Positions 18,689 to 28,098 of a DNA stretch of 64,000 nt are shown here, one piece after another. Positions within the stretch are counted from its first letter, which is position 1; each line of letters opens with the position of its first letter. Below the pieces are notes generated by a model. It had not been told where the DNA came from, ran no database searches, and saw only the letters and a program-made list of their open reading frames with translations. This stretch comes from Methylocystis echinoides (GTDB lineage Bacteria > Pseudomonadota > Alphaproteobacteria > Rhizobiales > Beijerinckiaceae), in NCBI RefSeq assembly GCF_027923385.1, contig NZ_BSEC01000001.1, positions 2,182,501-2,246,500 on the forward strand, in the 5' to 3' direction. The translations under genes and the position numbers were made by a program.

Positions 18689-19282
18689 ATGCATAACAAC
18701 AACCTGCCAGTTTTTCGTCCAATTGAGGAACAGTCCCCGGTAACGCGAAGCACCCCAGGGTCGGAAAAGGGAACTCATCCTGGAACTGGCGACCCCGTCA
18801 GCGTGATTCAGGGCCCGCTCAGGCCGACCGTTGAGAATCACCTGCCGACAAGGGAGGCGTCACGGGCTCTGCAAAAAGCGCTTGACGAAACGCCCCGCCA
18901 GTTGGAGCAGCGCAACGTAACGCCAACCGCCCCGCACAGTGCTTTGTCGACCACGCCTGTCGGAAACAATGGGCCGCATCCGTCGTCACCGTCGCCAGTG
19001 CCCCCTCCGTCGTCACCCTCGCCACTGCCGCCTCCGTCGGCTGGAGGCGTCGTCCGCGCCCTTCCGCCCGGTGAGCGCAAGGGCGGTGAGGGAAATGAGC
19101 TCGACAACGACTTCAGCGTCGGAAATTTCGAGGAGGCAACGAAAGCTCAAGAGGTGGAATTGGCTCTGGCCGCGAAGCTGATAAGCAATTCTGACGTTTT
19201 CAGAGATAGCAGACTAGAATTCATGGTGGCAGATAGCCCAGATTTCGTAATGCAATATGCGCTCTGTATTCCGATGGGTTGA
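18689..19282 (+). CDS. segment 1 of broken gene: proline-rich N-terminal part
   Basis: An open segment of 197 residues from ATG 18689 (an upstream in-frame start at 18635 is less likely). It begins MHNNNLPVFRPIEEQ, has a Ser/Pro-rich linker SSPSPVPPPSSPSPLPPPS near residues 110-128, then GGEGNELDNDFSVGNFEEATKAQ and a helical stretch. It stops abruptly at PMG where the neighbouring frame continues. There is no signal peptide. Confidence 0.4.
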   Translation: MHNNNLPVFRPIEEQSPVTRSTPGSEKGTHPGTGDPVSVIQGPLRPTVENHLPTREASRALQKALDETPRQLEQRNVTPTAPHSALSTTPVGNNGPHPSSPSPVPPPSSPSPLPPPSAGGVVRALPPGERKGGEGNELDNDFSVGNFEEATKAQEVELALAAKLISNSDVFRDSRLEFMVADSPDFVMQYALCIPMG

Positions 19283-19722
19283 GAGGTTTATTCAATCAGT
19301 TGAGAGCTGAGGTTTCACCACAATTGATTGCAACGTCTATCGCTGACGTGTTTTTAAATGAAACGAAGTTTTCTGGTCAGGAGAAGACTGAATTGAGAGC
19401 TGATCTTACCCGGTTTCTGGGCGGTTTTGCTATAGATCAGAACAAAATTTCGGATTGGAATACCGCAAAACAATGTTTTATTGATGAAATAAATGTATTA
19501 TTCACAGAACAATTCAAAATTGAAATAATAGGGGATCAAATCAGCAAAGTTCACATCGCGGAAGTGTCCGCGCGTGATATTGCCTTTGTCCCCGAGCAGA
19601 TACGCATAAACCTGGGACTCGCACAGCTCCATGCTGAGGTTGAATCGAATGGGGTCGTATCAGGCGAATACATAAAATCTATTACCGAATTTACAATAGA
19701 TCATGTCCGTGACCGCTACTAA
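19279..19722 (+). CDS. segment 2 of broken gene: helical middle part
   Basis: An open segment of 147 residues with only a TTG at its start and no ribosome binding site, overlapping the end of segment 1 in another frame. It is AT-rich with a predicted helical fold. It ends at TAA in DRY-stop, after which the same frame continues without a gap. It is best read as the interior of a larger protein rather than an independent gene. Confidence 0.35.
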   Translation: MRGLFNQLRAEVSPQLIATSIADVFLNETKFSGQEKTELRADLTRFLGGFAIDQNKISDWNTAKQCFIDEINVLFTEQFKIEIIGDQISKVHIAEVSARDIAFVPEQIRINLGLAQLHAEVESNGVVSGEYIKSITEFTIDHVRDRY

Positions 19723-19749
19723 GAACTGTTCGCAGATGCATTTGATGCG

Positions 19750-20661
19750 GTGGAAAATTTGAATGAACTTGGACTTGCTAACAAGGAAGAATCTATTGGA
19801 GTCCTAAAATACCTGGTTCATCGAGGTTGCGATCCGTCCTGCTCAAATAGATATGCGCATGCTTTTTTTAGCAATGAGATCGATAATTTATTTGAGCTCG
19901 ATAAAGAACAACGGGCGTCGCAAATTCATTCAGTATTGAAAACAGGCCTGCAAGGGAAATACGCTCCGAGCGCTCTCATTGAGAGTATGCATAATATTCC
20001 CGGCAACGGAGCTAACCAGAAAATCATCCGAGTATACGATCGGTGTTTCGTAGCAATGAAGTTCGGTGGAGTCATCGTGCCTTTTTACCTCAGTTCGGGA
20101 CTGAGCCCGAAGGAGGGAGTTGCGCCGGGGAAATGGTACCCGTTTTTTGGCGTAGGAAGGGATCATGATTGGATCAATAAAGATGCAGAAATGATGGTAA
20201 ATTATTACAACAGTCCGAAGCTGGCGAAAATATGCAAGCTTTTGGATGAGGATTTCGGAGATCTCCGTGAGGACGGATCGATCGAAGAAATGAGCGGATT
20301 CTCGGAAGAAGTGCGGGAATTACTGAACAGTGACATGCGAGCAGGCGATTTTATTTATGACAAAACCGGCATGCCTGTCGTCGATGAGGAGGGAGTCAAT
20401 TACGTGACAAGTGATTTCTTGGCGCCAAGCATTTCAGCCCTTACGACGCTGATTGACGCAAGCAATGCCGATGAACGCGGCGCAGCCGCGACTCGCCTCG
20501 CGGAGCTCGATTTCCAATTCCGCGGGAATACGGGGCGAGACGACAGCTTCATCTCGGCCCGGCGTACGCATTATCTCACCGTGGAGGACCCCATCGCCAT
20601 TTCTTCGGAACAGACCGCCGCGCAGCCTGAGCAAGAGGAAAAGAGGGCTCAAAAGAGCTGA
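19750..20661 (+). CDS. segment 3 of broken gene: C-terminal part
   Basis: A 303-residue open segment from a GTG at 19750, in the same frame as segment 2. It contains two cysteines in RGCDPSCSNRYAH, an aromatic stretch GKWYPFFGVGRDHDWI and an acidic run DEDFGDLREDGSIEEM. The last 70 residues return to normal GC content. No family is recognised. It could in principle be expressed alone from the GTG. Confidence 0.4.
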   Translation: MENLNELGLANKEESIGVLKYLVHRGCDPSCSNRYAHAFFSNEIDNLFELDKEQRASQIHSVLKTGLQGKYAPSALIESMHNIPGNGANQKIIRVYDRCFVAMKFGGVIVPFYLSSGLSPKEGVAPGKWYPFFGVGRDHDWINKDAEMMVNYYNSPKLAKICKLLDEDFGDLREDGSIEEMSGFSEEVRELLNSDMRAGDFIYDKTGMPVVDEEGVNYVTSDFLAPSISALTTLIDASNADERGAAATRLAELDFQFRGNTGRDDSFISARRTHYLTVEDPIAISSEQTAAQPEQEEKRAQKS

Positions 20662-20822
20662 CCGGCGCGGGGCGGCGTTTCGCAGTACGCTGTTCGGCTC
20701 CCACCGCCCGTTGCGCGCCCGGGGCAAGGTTGCGCGTCCGGGGCGAGGGCGTGTTTTCTCCGCGACCTATGCCGAGAAGAAGGGGCGGGCCCTCGCCGGG
20801 GTCCCGCGAGAGGCGGGAGAGG

Positions 20823-20881
20823 GCTTTCAAAGCTGGCCCAGTTGCGGCGCCGCAACAATTGAATTATCCCTCTTTGAAAGC
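20823..20881. promoter_or_regulatory. nested palindromes upstream of sdhC
   Basis: An outer inverted repeat GCTTTCAAAG (20823-20832) and CTTTGAAAGC (20872-20881) encloses a perfect 16-base palindrome GTTGCGGCGCCGCAAC (20841-20856). The arms could form a cruciform or a long RNA hairpin in the sdh leader, or be two protein sites. It ends about 43 bases before the sdhC start. Confidence 0.55.
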
Positions 20882-20924
20882 TTTCTCAAAAAACCGTTCA
20901 GACGAACGCGGGAGAGGATCACAC

Positions 20925-21320
20925 ATGGCAAACGCCGGCGCCGAAAAACGTCCGCTGTCGCCGCATCTGACCATCTTCAGGCCGTGGCTCACCATGGCCA
21001 TGTCCATGGCGCATCGCATCAGCGGGGCCGCCCTTTACATTCTCATGGCGCTTCTCGGGCTGTTCCTGCTCGGCGCCGGTTTCGGCGGCTGGCTGCATGC
21101 GCTCACCGGCTGGCTGGCCTCGGGCTTCATCGGCGGGATGATCGTTTTCCTGATGACCTGGGCGATTTTCCACCATCTGCTTGGCGGGGTTCGCCACGCG
21201 CTGTGGGATCGCGGCCTGTATATGGACCCGCAGGGGCGCGAGCTTCTGGCTCAGGCCTCGCTTTACGGCGGCATCGGCTTGACCGTGCTGCTGTGGATCA
21301 TCAAGTCCCTCGCCGGCTAA
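20925..21320 (+). CDS. sdhC: succinate dehydrogenase cytochrome b556 subunit
   Basis: A 131-residue membrane anchor with three hydrophobic helices. The N-terminal PLSPHLTIFRPWLTMAMS and the SMAHRISG motif are diagnostic for SdhC; the conserved Ser and Arg lie at the quinone site. The second helix region carries FHHLLGGVRHALWD, whose histidine is the likely haem ligand. It binds ubiquinone and haem b in complex II in the inner membrane. The ATG at 20925 follows GGGAGAGGA by seven bases. It opens the operon sdhCDAB. Confidence 0.96.
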   Translation: MANAGAEKRPLSPHLTIFRPWLTMAMSMAHRISGAALYILMALLGLFLLGAGFGGWLHALTGWLASGFIGGMIVFLMTWAIFHHLLGGVRHALWDRGLYMDPQGRELLAQASLYGGIGLTVLLWIIKSLAG

Positions 21321-21335
21321 GGAAAGGCGCGTCAG

Positions 21336-21734
21336 ATGTCGTCGGTTCCGACTCATTTCAAAAGCGGCCGCACGGGGCAGGGCGCGGCCTTCGTCTCCGA
21401 CCATGAGGGCTCCGTCCACGCCCGCTTCATGCGCCTGTCGTCCTATGCGCTGGCGCCGCTCGGCGTGCTCTCCGCCTGGTGGATCGCCGGCCTCGCCGGC
21501 AAGACGCTCGAAGGCGTGAAGGCCGAGATCGGCCGGCCGTTCCCGGCGATCGTGCTCATCGCCTTCGCGGTCATTGGCATGATCCATGCCCGGCAGGGCA
21601 TGACGGAGATCATCGAGGACTATGTCCACGATCCCCTGCTGAAGGAGAAGGCGCTCCACGCCAACCGGATCGCCGCCATCGCCATCACGGCGGGCTGGAC
21701 GCTGGCGATCATGCTGATCGCCGCGCCGAAGTAG
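21336..21734 (+). CDS. sdhD: succinate dehydrogenase hydrophobic membrane anchor
   Basis: A 132-residue protein with three hydrophobic segments (LAPLGVLSAWWIAGLAG, FPAIVLIAFAVIGMIHA and the C-terminal IAITAGWTLAIMLIA). HARQGMTEIIEDYVHD after helix 2 is the typical SdhD sequence and includes a candidate haem-proximal histidine. It forms the second half of the membrane anchor of complex II. It begins 15 bases after sdhC and precedes sdhA by 45 bases. Confidence 0.95.
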   Translation: MSSVPTHFKSGRTGQGAAFVSDHEGSVHARFMRLSSYALAPLGVLSAWWIAGLAGKTLEGVKAEIGRPFPAIVLIAFAVIGMIHARQGMTEIIEDYVHDPLLKEKALHANRIAAIAITAGWTLAIMLIAAPK

Positions 21735-21779
21735 CGCGCGCTCGCGCCGTCTGAACGAACGATAACGAAGGTTTCCGAT

Positions 21780-23612
21780 ATGGCTGCCAATGGCGCTGCT
21801 GCTTCTGTTTCCATCGGTGGGCGGAGCTATCCGATCACCGATCACACATTCGACGTGGTGGTCGTGGGCGCCGGCGGCGCGGGTCTGCGCGCGGTCGTCG
21901 GCTGCGCCAAGGCGGGTCTCAACGTCGCCTGCGTGACCAAGGTCTTTCCGACCCGCTCGCATACGGTCGCGGCCCAGGGCGGCGTCGCCGCCGCGCTCGC
22001 CAACATGGGCCCCGACGACTGGAAATGGCACATGTACGACACCGTCAAGGGCTCCGACTGGCTCGGAGACCAGGACGCGATCGAATATCTGTGCCGCAAC
22101 GCCCCGCAGGCGGTCTATGAGCTGGAGCACTGGGGCGTGCCCTTCTCGCGCACGGCCGAGGGCAAGATCTATCAGCGCCCCTTCGGCGGCATGACCACCG
22201 ATTTCGGCAAGGGCCCGCCCGCGCAGCGCACCTGCGCCGCCGCCGACCGCACCGGCCACGCCATGCTGCACACCATGTACGGGCAGGCGCTGAAACATGA
22301 GACGAAGTTCTTCGTCGAATATTTCGCCATCGACCTGATCATGGACAGCGCGGGCGCCTGCCGCGGCGTCGTGGCGATCAAGCTCGATGACGGCACGATC
22401 CACCGCTTCCGCTCGGCGCTGACCGTCCTGGCGACCGGCGGCTATGGCCGCGCCTATCTCTCCGCGACCTCGGCGCATACCTGCACGGGCGACGGCAACG
22501 CCATGGTGCTGCGCGCCGGCCTGCCGTTGCAGGACATGGAGTTCGTGCAGTTCCATCCGACCGGCATTTACGGCGCGGGCTGCCTCATCACCGAGGGCGC
22601 GCGCGGCGAGGGCGGCTATCTCACCAATAGCGAGGGCGAGCGCTTCATGGAGCGTTACGCGCCCTCCGTGAAGGACCTCGCGCCGCGCGACATGGTCTCG
22701 CGCGCCATCACCGTGGAAATCCGCGAGGGCAGGGGCGTCGGCAAGCGCAAGGATCACGCGTTCCTGCATCTCGAGCATCTCGATCCGCAGATTTTGCACG
22801 AGCGCCTGCCGGGCATTTCGGAGAGCGCCAAGATTTTCGCGGGCGTCGACGTGACGCGCCAGCCGATCCCGATCCTGCCGACCGTGCATTACAACATGGG
22901 CGGCATCCCGACGAATTATCATGGCGAAGTGCTGCGCAAGGTCGACGGCAATCCGGATTCGGTCGTGCCGGGCCTGATGGCCCTCGGCGAAGCGGCCTGC
23001 GTCTCCGTGCATGGCGCGAACCGCCTCGGCTCCAATTCGCTGATCGACCTCGTGGTGTTCGGCCGCGCCGCCGGCCTGCGCGCCGCCGAACTGGTGAAGC
23101 CCGGCCAGTCGCAGCCGGAGCTGCCGGCCGATTCCGCCGAACTGCCGCTGTCGCGGCTCGACGGCTTCCGCCACGCCAATGGCGCGACGCCGACCGCGGA
23201 ACTGCGCGACAAGATGCAGCGCGTGATGCAGTCGCATTGCGCCGTCTATCGCACCGGCGAGGTGCTGGCCGAGGGCGTCGCCGGCGTCAACGAGGTGTGG
23301 CGCGAGGCGGCGGATGTGAAGGTTTCCGATCGCTCGCTGATCTGGAACTCCGATCTCGTCGAGACGCTGGAGTTCGACAATCTGATCGTGCAGGCGGTGG
23401 TGACGATGGAGTCGGCCGCGAACCGCAAGGAATCGCGCGGCGCGCACGCCCGCGAGGACTTCCCCGGGCGCGACGACAAGAACTGGATGAAGCACACGCT
23501 CGCCACGATCGACCGCGAGAAGAAGTCGACTGCGATCGATTATCGTCCGGTGCACGATTACACGATGACGAACGAAGTGGCCTATATCGAGCCGAAGGCG
23601 AGGGTCTACTGA
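21780..23612 (+). CDS. sdhA: succinate dehydrogenase flavoprotein subunit
   Basis: A 610-residue flavoprotein. FAD binding is seen in [15 protein letters not shown] near residues 27-41, and the histidine that carries covalent FAD is His61 in [10 protein letters not shown]. Further motifs are [22 protein letters not shown] and the C-terminal [18 protein letters not shown]. It oxidises succinate to fumarate and passes electrons to the iron-sulfur subunit. Length is normal. It is followed by sdhB after one base. Confidence 0.98.
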   Translation: MAANGAAASVSIGGRSYPITDHTFDVVVVGAGGAGLRAVVGCAKAGLNVACVTKVFPTRSHTVAAQGGVAAALANMGPDDWKWHMYDTVKGSDWLGDQDAIEYLCRNAPQAVYELEHWGVPFSRTAEGKIYQRPFGGMTTDFGKGPPAQRTCAAADRTGHAMLHTMYGQALKHETKFFVEYFAIDLIMDSAGACRGVVAIKLDDGTIHRFRSALTVLATGGYGRAYLSATSAHTCTGDGNAMVLRAGLPLQDMEFVQFHPTGIYGAGCLITEGARGEGGYLTNSEGERFMERYAPSVKDLAPRDMVSRAITVEIREGRGVGKRKDHAFLHLEHLDPQILHERLPGISESAKIFAGVDVTRQPIPILPTVHYNMGGIPTNYHGEVLRKVDGNPDSVVPGLMALGEAACVSVHGANRLGSNSLIDLVVFGRAAGLRAAELVKPGQSQPELPADSAELPLSRLDGFRHANGATPTAELRDKMQRVMQSHCAVYRTGEVLAEGVAGVNEVWREAADVKVSDRSLIWNSDLVETLEFDNLIVQAVVTMESAANRKESRGAHAREDFPGRDDKNWMKHTLATIDREKKSTAIDYRPVHDYTMTNEVAYIEPKARVY

Positions 23613-23613
23613 G

Positions 23614-24393
23614 ATGGTCGAATTTACCCTCCCCAAGAACTCCGTCATTGGCGAAGGCAAGGTCTGGCCGAAGCCCGAGGGCGCGGCCAATCTGCGCGAA
23701 TACAGGATCTATCGCTACGATCCGGACAGCGGCGCCAATCCGCGCATCGACACTTTCTTCGTCGATACGGATGATTGCGGGCCGATGGTTCTCGACGCCA
23801 TCATCTGGATCAAGAACAAGATCGATCCGACGCTGACCTTCCGCCGCTCCTGCCGCGAAGGCATTTGCGGCTCCTGCTCGATGAACATCGACGGCGTCAA
23901 CACGCTCGCCTGCACCAAGGGCATGGATGAGATCGACGGGCCGGTCAAACTTTACCCGCTGCCGCATATGGGCGTGGTGAAGGATCTCGTTCCCGATCTG
24001 ACGATCTTCTATGAGCAGCATGCGGCGATCGAGCCCTGGCTGCACGCTGGCGCCAATCCCGAGAAGGAGCGCCTGCAATCGCCGCAAGAGCGCGCCAAGC
24101 TCGACGGGCTCTATGAGTGCATTCTCTGCGCCTGCTGCTCGACGGCCTGTCCGAGCTATTGGTGGAACTCCGACCGCTTCCTGGGTCCGGCGGCGCTGCT
24201 TCAGGCGTTCCGCTGGGTGCAGGATTCGCGCGACGAGGCGACGGCGGAGCGGCTCGATTACGTCGACGACGTGTTCCGTCTCTACCGCTGCCACACGATC
24301 ATGAACTGCACGAAAGTGTGCCCCAAGGGCCTGTCGCCCGCCAAGGCCATCGCCGATCTGAAGAATCTGGCGATCGAGCGTCAGGAAGCCTGA
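23614..24393 (+). CDS. sdhB: succinate dehydrogenase iron-sulfur subunit
   Basis: A 259-residue protein holding the three iron-sulfur clusters of complex II. The 2Fe-2S ligands are in [16 protein letters not shown] with a fourth cysteine in NTLACTKG; the 4Fe-4S ligands are in [16 protein letters not shown] and the 3Fe-4S ligands in [14 protein letters not shown]. Electrons pass from SdhA through these clusters to ubiquinone. The ATG at 23614 is one base after the sdhA stop. A palindromic repeat follows the gene and closes the operon. Confidence 0.98.
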   Translation: MVEFTLPKNSVIGEGKVWPKPEGAANLREYRIYRYDPDSGANPRIDTFFVDTDDCGPMVLDAIIWIKNKIDPTLTFRRSCREGICGSCSMNIDGVNTLACTKGMDEIDGPVKLYPLPHMGVVKDLVPDLTIFYEQHAAIEPWLHAGANPEKERLQSPQERAKLDGLYECILCACCSTACPSYWWNSDRFLGPAALLQAFRWVQDSRDEATAERLDYVDDVFRLYRCHTIMNCTKVCPKGLSPAKAIADLKNLAIERQEA

Positions 24394-24409
24394 CGAACGC
24401 GTCTTTCAC

Positions 24410-24492
24410 CGTCATTGCGAGGAGCGAAGCGACGAAGCAATCCAAGGGCCGCCAACACGGCTCTGGATTGCTTCGCTTCGCTCGCAATGACG
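24410..24492. repeat. intergenic palindromic repeat, CGTCATTGCGA type (copy 1)
   Basis: An 83-base imperfect inverted repeat: CGTCATTGCGAGGAGCGAAG at the left end and its reverse complement form ending CTCGCAATGACG at the right. A second copy lies at 43408-43488. It sits between the convergent ends of sdhB and pssA. Confidence 0.85.
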
Positions 24493-24511
24493 GACATGCA
24501 ACAGCGGTGCG

Positions 24512-25342
24512 TTATTCCTGCGGCGCGCCGCTCGCCTGCGCCTTCTCCATTTCCGCCTTCGCCAGCGCATTGTAGCGCTTCACGCTGAAGGGGATCATGG
24601 CGAGGAAGGCGACGCTGACGACTGACAGCACTTCCATGGGATAGGTCGCCAGCAGCAGCGCCGTCACGCCGACGCCGAACAGCACCGGAATGACGAGATC
24701 GCGCGGAATGCGGCCGATGCGCTTGCCCGAGAAATGCGGAATGCGGCTCGCCATGAGAAAGGCGATGGCCAGCACATAGATGATGTAGAACGGCACGAGC
24801 GCTTTCGAGGCCGGCAGCTCCAGAACCGAGAAATGCAGATAGAGCGGCAGCAGCACGGTCACGGCGCCGGCGGGCGCCGGCATGCCGACGAAGAATTCCG
24901 CCTGCCACGCCGGCTTGCCCGGATCGTCGATCATCACATTGAAGCGCGCGAGACGCAGCGCGCCGGCGATGGCGAAGGCGAGCACGGCGAACCAGCCGAG
25001 ACCCTTGATCTCATGCAGGCTCCACAGATAGAGCAGCAGCCCCGGCGCGACGCCGAAATCGACGAAATCGGCAAGCGAATCCAGCTCCGCGCCGAAACGC
25101 GAGGTGCCCTTGATGGCGCGCGCGATGCGGCCGTCCAACCCGTCGAGCACCGCCGCCGCCATGATGGCGGTGACGGCCTTCACAAAGTCTTCCTCGATGG
25201 CGTAGCGGATCGCGGTCAGGCCCATGCAGAGCGCGAGCAGCGTCACGAGGTTGGGCAGCACCACGCGGAGCGGGATGTTGCGGAAACGCAGTCGCCGCAT
25301 CTCCGGCGGCGACAGCTCGAAGCCCTGAAGATCTTCGCTCAT
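24512..25342 (-). CDS. pssA: CDP-diacylglycerol-serine O-phosphatidyltransferase
   Basis: A 276-residue integral membrane enzyme making phosphatidylserine from CDP-diacylglycerol and serine. The catalytic CDP-alcohol motif is complete: DGLDGRIARAIKGTSRFG then AELDSLADFVDFG (around residues 67-97). Several hydrophobic helices follow. Type II PssA enzymes such as this are usual in alphaproteobacteria and Gram-positives. Its start lies eleven bases after the psd stop on the same strand, so psd-pssA form an operon producing phosphatidylethanolamine. Confidence 0.95.
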   Translation of the reverse strand: MSEDLQGFELSPPEMRRLRFRNIPLRVVLPNLVTLLALCMGLTAIRYAIEEDFVKAVTAIMAAAVLDGLDGRIARAIKGTSRFGAELDSLADFVDFGVAPGLLLYLWSLHEIKGLGWFAVLAFAIAGALRLARFNVMIDDPGKPAWQAEFFVGMPAPAGAVTVLLPLYLHFSVLELPASKALVPFYIIYVLAIAFLMASRIPHFSGKRIGRIPRDLVIPVLFGVGVTALLLATYPMEVLSVVSVAFLAMIPFSVKRYNALAKAEMEKAQASGAPQE

Positions 25343-25353
25343 TCTTGTCCTGC

Positions 25354-26052
25354 TCAGCCGGTCTTGAAGGTCAGCGTCGCCGCCTCGGCGGTCATGTCGG
25401 CCAGCACGGTCTCGCCGGCGATGGCGCGCGTGCCGACCGCCACCATGGCGCGGGCGGATGACGGCATGTAGACATCGACGCGCGAACCGAAGCGGATCAG
25501 CCCGAACCGCTCGCCGACGCCGAGGCTCTCGCCTTCCTTGATGAAGCAGACAATGCGGCGCGCGACGAGGCCGGCGATCTGCACCACGCCGAAGCGGCCG
25601 CGCGGCGTCTCGATGACGAGGCCGTTGCGCTCATTGTCCTCGCTGGCCTTGTCGAGATCGGCGTTGACGAAGAGACCCGGCTTGTAGGCGATCTTGGTGA
25701 CGCGGCCGGCGACCGGCATGCGGTTCACATGGCAGTCGAAGACGCTCATGAAGACGGAGATGCGCTGCATCGGCTCCGCGCCCATGCCGAGTTCCGGCGG
25801 CGGCAGGAAAAAGCCGATCGAGCAGACGACGCCGTCGGCCGGCGACACGACGAGCCCGTCCCTGAGCGGCGTCACGCGCGGCGGGTCGCGGAAGAAATAG
25901 ACGCACCAGGCGGTGGCGATGAAGCCGATCCAGCCGAGCGTGGGTGAAATCCAGTCGAGCACAAAGGCCGCCACGGCGAAGGCCGCGATGAAGACGTAGC
26001 CCTCGGGATGGATGGGCACGAGGACTTTGCGAACGGAGTCGATGACGGACAT
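25354..26052 (-). CDS. psd: phosphatidylserine decarboxylase proenzyme, short form
   Basis: A 232-residue proenzyme of the short (archaeal-type) class common in alphaproteobacteria. It has two hydrophobic segments near the N-terminus (residues about 18-50), the VSPADGVV motif, [13 protein letters not shown], and the self-cleavage site in [11 protein letters not shown], where the serine becomes the pyruvoyl group. It converts phosphatidylserine to phosphatidylethanolamine. The start at 26052 gives the usual [18 protein letters not shown]; a longer frame upstream lacks support. It is the first gene of psd-pssA. Confidence 0.95.
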   Translation of the reverse strand: MSVIDSVRKVLVPIHPEGYVFIAAFAVAAFVLDWISPTLGWIGFIATAWCVYFFRDPPRVTPLRDGLVVSPADGVVCSIGFFLPPPELGMGAEPMQRISVFMSVFDCHVNRMPVAGRVTKIAYKPGLFVNADLDKASEDNERNGLVIETPRGRFGVVQIAGLVARRIVCFIKEGESLGVGERFGLIRFGSRVDVYMPSSARAMVAVGTRAIAGETVLADMTAEAATLTFKTG

Positions 26053-26189
26053 GGGGGGCTCCCGTTGCGCGAAGCCCTGAGTGATTCCCGGGCCTGCGTT
26101 GCATCGCGCCTCTTTGCCATTTCGCGGGGGCAAAGTCACGGGCGCGGGAATTTTGGCGATGGCCGTGCACGAGGAAGGCCCGCGTCTGC

Positions 26190-26231
26190 CCCCCTCTCCC
26201 GCGAAGTGGGGAGAGCCGGGGAGGGGGCCTC
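26190..26231. repeat. intergenic palindromic repeat, CCCTC/GAGGG type (copy 2)
   Basis: CCCCTCTCCC, GCGAAGTGGGGAGAG and a GGGGAGGGGGCC tail, just downstream of moeA in the psd-moeA gap. The order of elements is the same as in copy 1. Confidence 0.7.
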
Positions 26232-26236
26232 CGTCC

Positions 26237-27454
26237 TTACCCCTGCAGCCGCCAGATTCGGCACGGCGCGCCGGCGGGCAAGGGCGGCTCGCCCGGCTCG
26301 CGGATCAGCAGCGCCTGCGACTGCGCCAGCTCGGTGAGCAGCGAGGAATCCTGCATGGGCTGCGGCGTCGCGATCAGCCGCCCCTCGGCGTCGGTCACGA
26401 GTTGCGCGCGCATGTAATCGCGCCGCCCCTTGTTGGCCGGCAGATCGGCGCCGGCGATGGCGCGCTCGGTCTGGTCTTTGCCGGCGTCGGGATCGCCCTG
26501 CAGGGCGCGGATCAGCGGGGCCAGAAACACCAGCGCGCAGACGATGGACGCCACCGGATTGCCCGGCAAGCCGAGAATATGCGCTGGCCCGAGACGCCCT
26601 GAAATCAGTGGCTTGCCCGGCCGCATGGCGATTTTCCAGAAATCCAGCGTCATGCCCTGACGCGCCAGCGCCGGCCGCAGCAGGTCGCGGTCGCCGACCG
26701 AGGCGCCGCCGAGCGTCACGATCACATCCGCCTGCGCGTCGCGGGCGAGGCCGATGGCGCGTTCCAGTTCGGCGAGGTCGTCGCGGAAAATGCCGAGGTC
26801 GATGACCTCCGCCCCCGCGCTTTCCGCGATGGCCGCCACGGCGAAATTGTTTGAGGAGATGATCTGCGACGGGCCGGGCTCGGCGCCGGGCGGCACGAGC
26901 TCATCGCCCGAGGCGATCAGCGCCACGCGCGGACGCCGCGCGACGGAGAGAATGGCGTGGTTCATCGCCGCCGCCAGCGCCAGTTCCGCCGGCCCGAGTC
27001 GGCGTCCGGCGGCAATCGCCGCGCGCCCCTCGTGGAAGTCGAGCCCCGCCGTGCGGATGTGGGCGCCGGCGGACGCGCCGGGACGCGCGCGCAGGAGGCC
27101 TTCGGCGGCGTCGGCGTCCTCCTGAAGCAGAATGGCGTCCGCGCCGACGGGGACGGGGGCGCCGGTGAAGATGCGCACGGCCTCGCCGGGCGCCAGCGCC
27201 GCGCCATAGCCATGGCCGGCGGCGCTTTCGCCGACCAATGTGACCGGGCCGCGGGCGAGATCGGCGGCGCGCAGCGCATAGCCGTCCATCGCCGAGACAT
27301 CGACCGGCGGCTGCGTGCGCCGCGCCACGAGATCGCCCGCCAGAGTGCGGCCCCGCGCGGCGGCGAGCGCCGCGTCTTCTACGCCCAGAAGCCGCGCGTC
27401 GCGGAGCACGCGCGCAAGGGCGTCGTCGACAGAGAGGAGATTGTTCTGGGTCAT
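26237..27454 (-). CDS. moeA: molybdopterin molybdenumtransferase
   Basis: A 405-residue MoeA. Typical strings are [54 protein letters not shown], the domain [20 protein letters not shown] and [12 protein letters not shown]. It inserts molybdate into adenylated molybdopterin in cofactor assembly. The start at 27454 ([13 protein letters not shown]) is chosen because the longer in-frame extension runs through an intergenic repeat. It follows moaC in the trpGDC-moaC-moeA cluster, separated from it by about 150 bases of repeats. Confidence 0.95.
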   Translation of the reverse strand: MTQNNLLSVDDALARVLRDARLLGVEDAALAAARGRTLAGDLVARRTQPPVDVSAMDGYALRAADLARGPVTLVGESAAGHGYGAALAPGEAVRIFTGAPVPVGADAILLQEDADAAEGLLRARPGASAGAHIRTAGLDFHEGRAAIAAGRRLGPAELALAAAMNHAILSVARRPRVALIASGDELVPPGAEPGPSQIISSNNFAVAAIAESAGAEVIDLGIFRDDLAELERAIGLARDAQADVIVTLGGASVGDRDLLRPALARQGMTLDFWKIAMRPGKPLISGRLGPAHILGLPGNPVASIVCALVFLAPLIRALQGDPDAGKDQTERAIAGADLPANKGRRDYMRAQLVTDAEGRLIATPQPMQDSSLLTELAQSQALLIREPGEPPLPAGAPCRIWRLQG

Positions 27455-27474
27455 CGAGTCCCTCGGGGCTTGTT

Positions 27475-27606
27475 CCCCCTCTCCCCGCAGGCGGGGAGAG
27501 GGCAGGGTGAGGGGCAAAGCCGCTTCGCGGCTCTGGCGAGGTCCGGATCGGCGGCCTGCCCCTCACCCTCGCTTCGCTCGACCTCTCCCCGCAGGCGGGG
27601 AGAGGT
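27475..27606. repeat. double palindromic repeat between moaC and moeA (copy 3)
   Basis: Two CCTCTCCCCGCAGGCGGGGAG units, at 27478-27502 and 27582-27605, in inverted context: GGCAGGGTGAGGGGC after the first is mirrored by GCCCCTCACCCT before the second. An AAGCCGCTTCGCGGCT hairpin lies between. The whole could fold into one long stem. Confidence 0.75.
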
Positions 27607-28082
27607 TAATCCCGGCGCCAGTCGCCGCTTTTGCCGCCCTGCTTCTCGACGAGCTCGACGCCTTCGATGCGCATGGCGCGGTCGACGGCTTTCAGCATGT
27701 CGTAGATCGTCAGGCAGGCGACGGAAACGGCGGTCAGCGCCTCCATTTCCACGCCCGTCTTGCCGGTGACGCCGGCTTCGACGGCGACGCGCAGGCCCGG
27801 CAGCGACTCATCGGCGACGATGTCGACCGAGACGCTGGAAAGGGGCAGGGGATGGCAGAGCGGAATCAGGTCGCTCGTCTTCTTCGCCGCCATGATGGCG
27901 GCGATGCGCGCGACGCCGAAGACATCGCCCTTCTTCGCCTGTCCCGCCACGGCGAGCGCCAGCGTCTCCGGCGCCATCACGACGCGCCCGCGCGCCCGCG
28001 CAATGCGCTTCGTGTCCGCCTTGGCCGAGACGTCGACCATATGGGCGTCGCCGGTCGCGGTGAGATGGGTGAGTTTCGTCAT
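27606..28082 (-). CDS. moaC: cyclic pyranopterin monophosphate synthase
   Basis: A 158-residue MoaC. The family core is intact: [49 protein letters not shown], and [19 protein letters not shown] followed by KAVDRAM near the C-terminus. It catalyses the second step of molybdopterin synthesis. The start at 28082 yields [19 protein letters not shown]. It begins 17 bases after the trpC stop, fitting the alphaproteobacterial trpC-moaC-moeA arrangement. Confidence 0.97.
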   Translation of the reverse strand: MTKLTHLTATGDAHMVDVSAKADTKRIARARGRVVMAPETLALAVAGQAKKGDVFGVARIAAIMAAKKTSDLIPLCHPLPLSSVSVDIVADESLPGLRVAVEAGVTGKTGVEMEALTAVSVACLTIYDMLKAVDRAMRIEGVELVEKQGGKSGDWRRD

Positions 28083-28098
28083 GGCCGCGCCGTGCGGG

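Larger units (their letters stand above)
18689..20661 (+). pseudogene. AT-rich broken gene of unknown function (frameshift plus in-frame stop)
   Basis: Three consecutive open segments look like one damaged gene. The first (from ATG 18689) ends at 19282 in one frame; the next frame is open from 19237 and continues to a TAA at 19720-19722; the same frame reopens at once and runs to 20661. Reading across gives about 650 residues: a proline-rich N-terminal linker, then a helical, acidic body. From about 19190 to 20450 base composition is strikingly AT-rich against the GC-rich flanks, with A/T-ending codons, suggesting horizontal origin. No domain is recognised. A single missing base near 19255-19270 and one nonsense change would explain the break, though sequencing error is possible for the first. 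Confidence 0.6.

Noticed and set aside
18553..20924. Prophage or genomic island with integrase
   Set aside because: Composition is foreign-looking, but there is no integrase, tRNA, direct repeat or phage structural gene, so only a single broken gene is claimed.
20919..23690. A 923-codon open frame antisense to sdhCDA
   Set aside because: It lies opposite sdhC, sdhD and sdhA, whose products are unmistakable. GC-rich codon use leaves long antisense frames without stops; its Arg/His/Ala-rich translation looks like no protein family.
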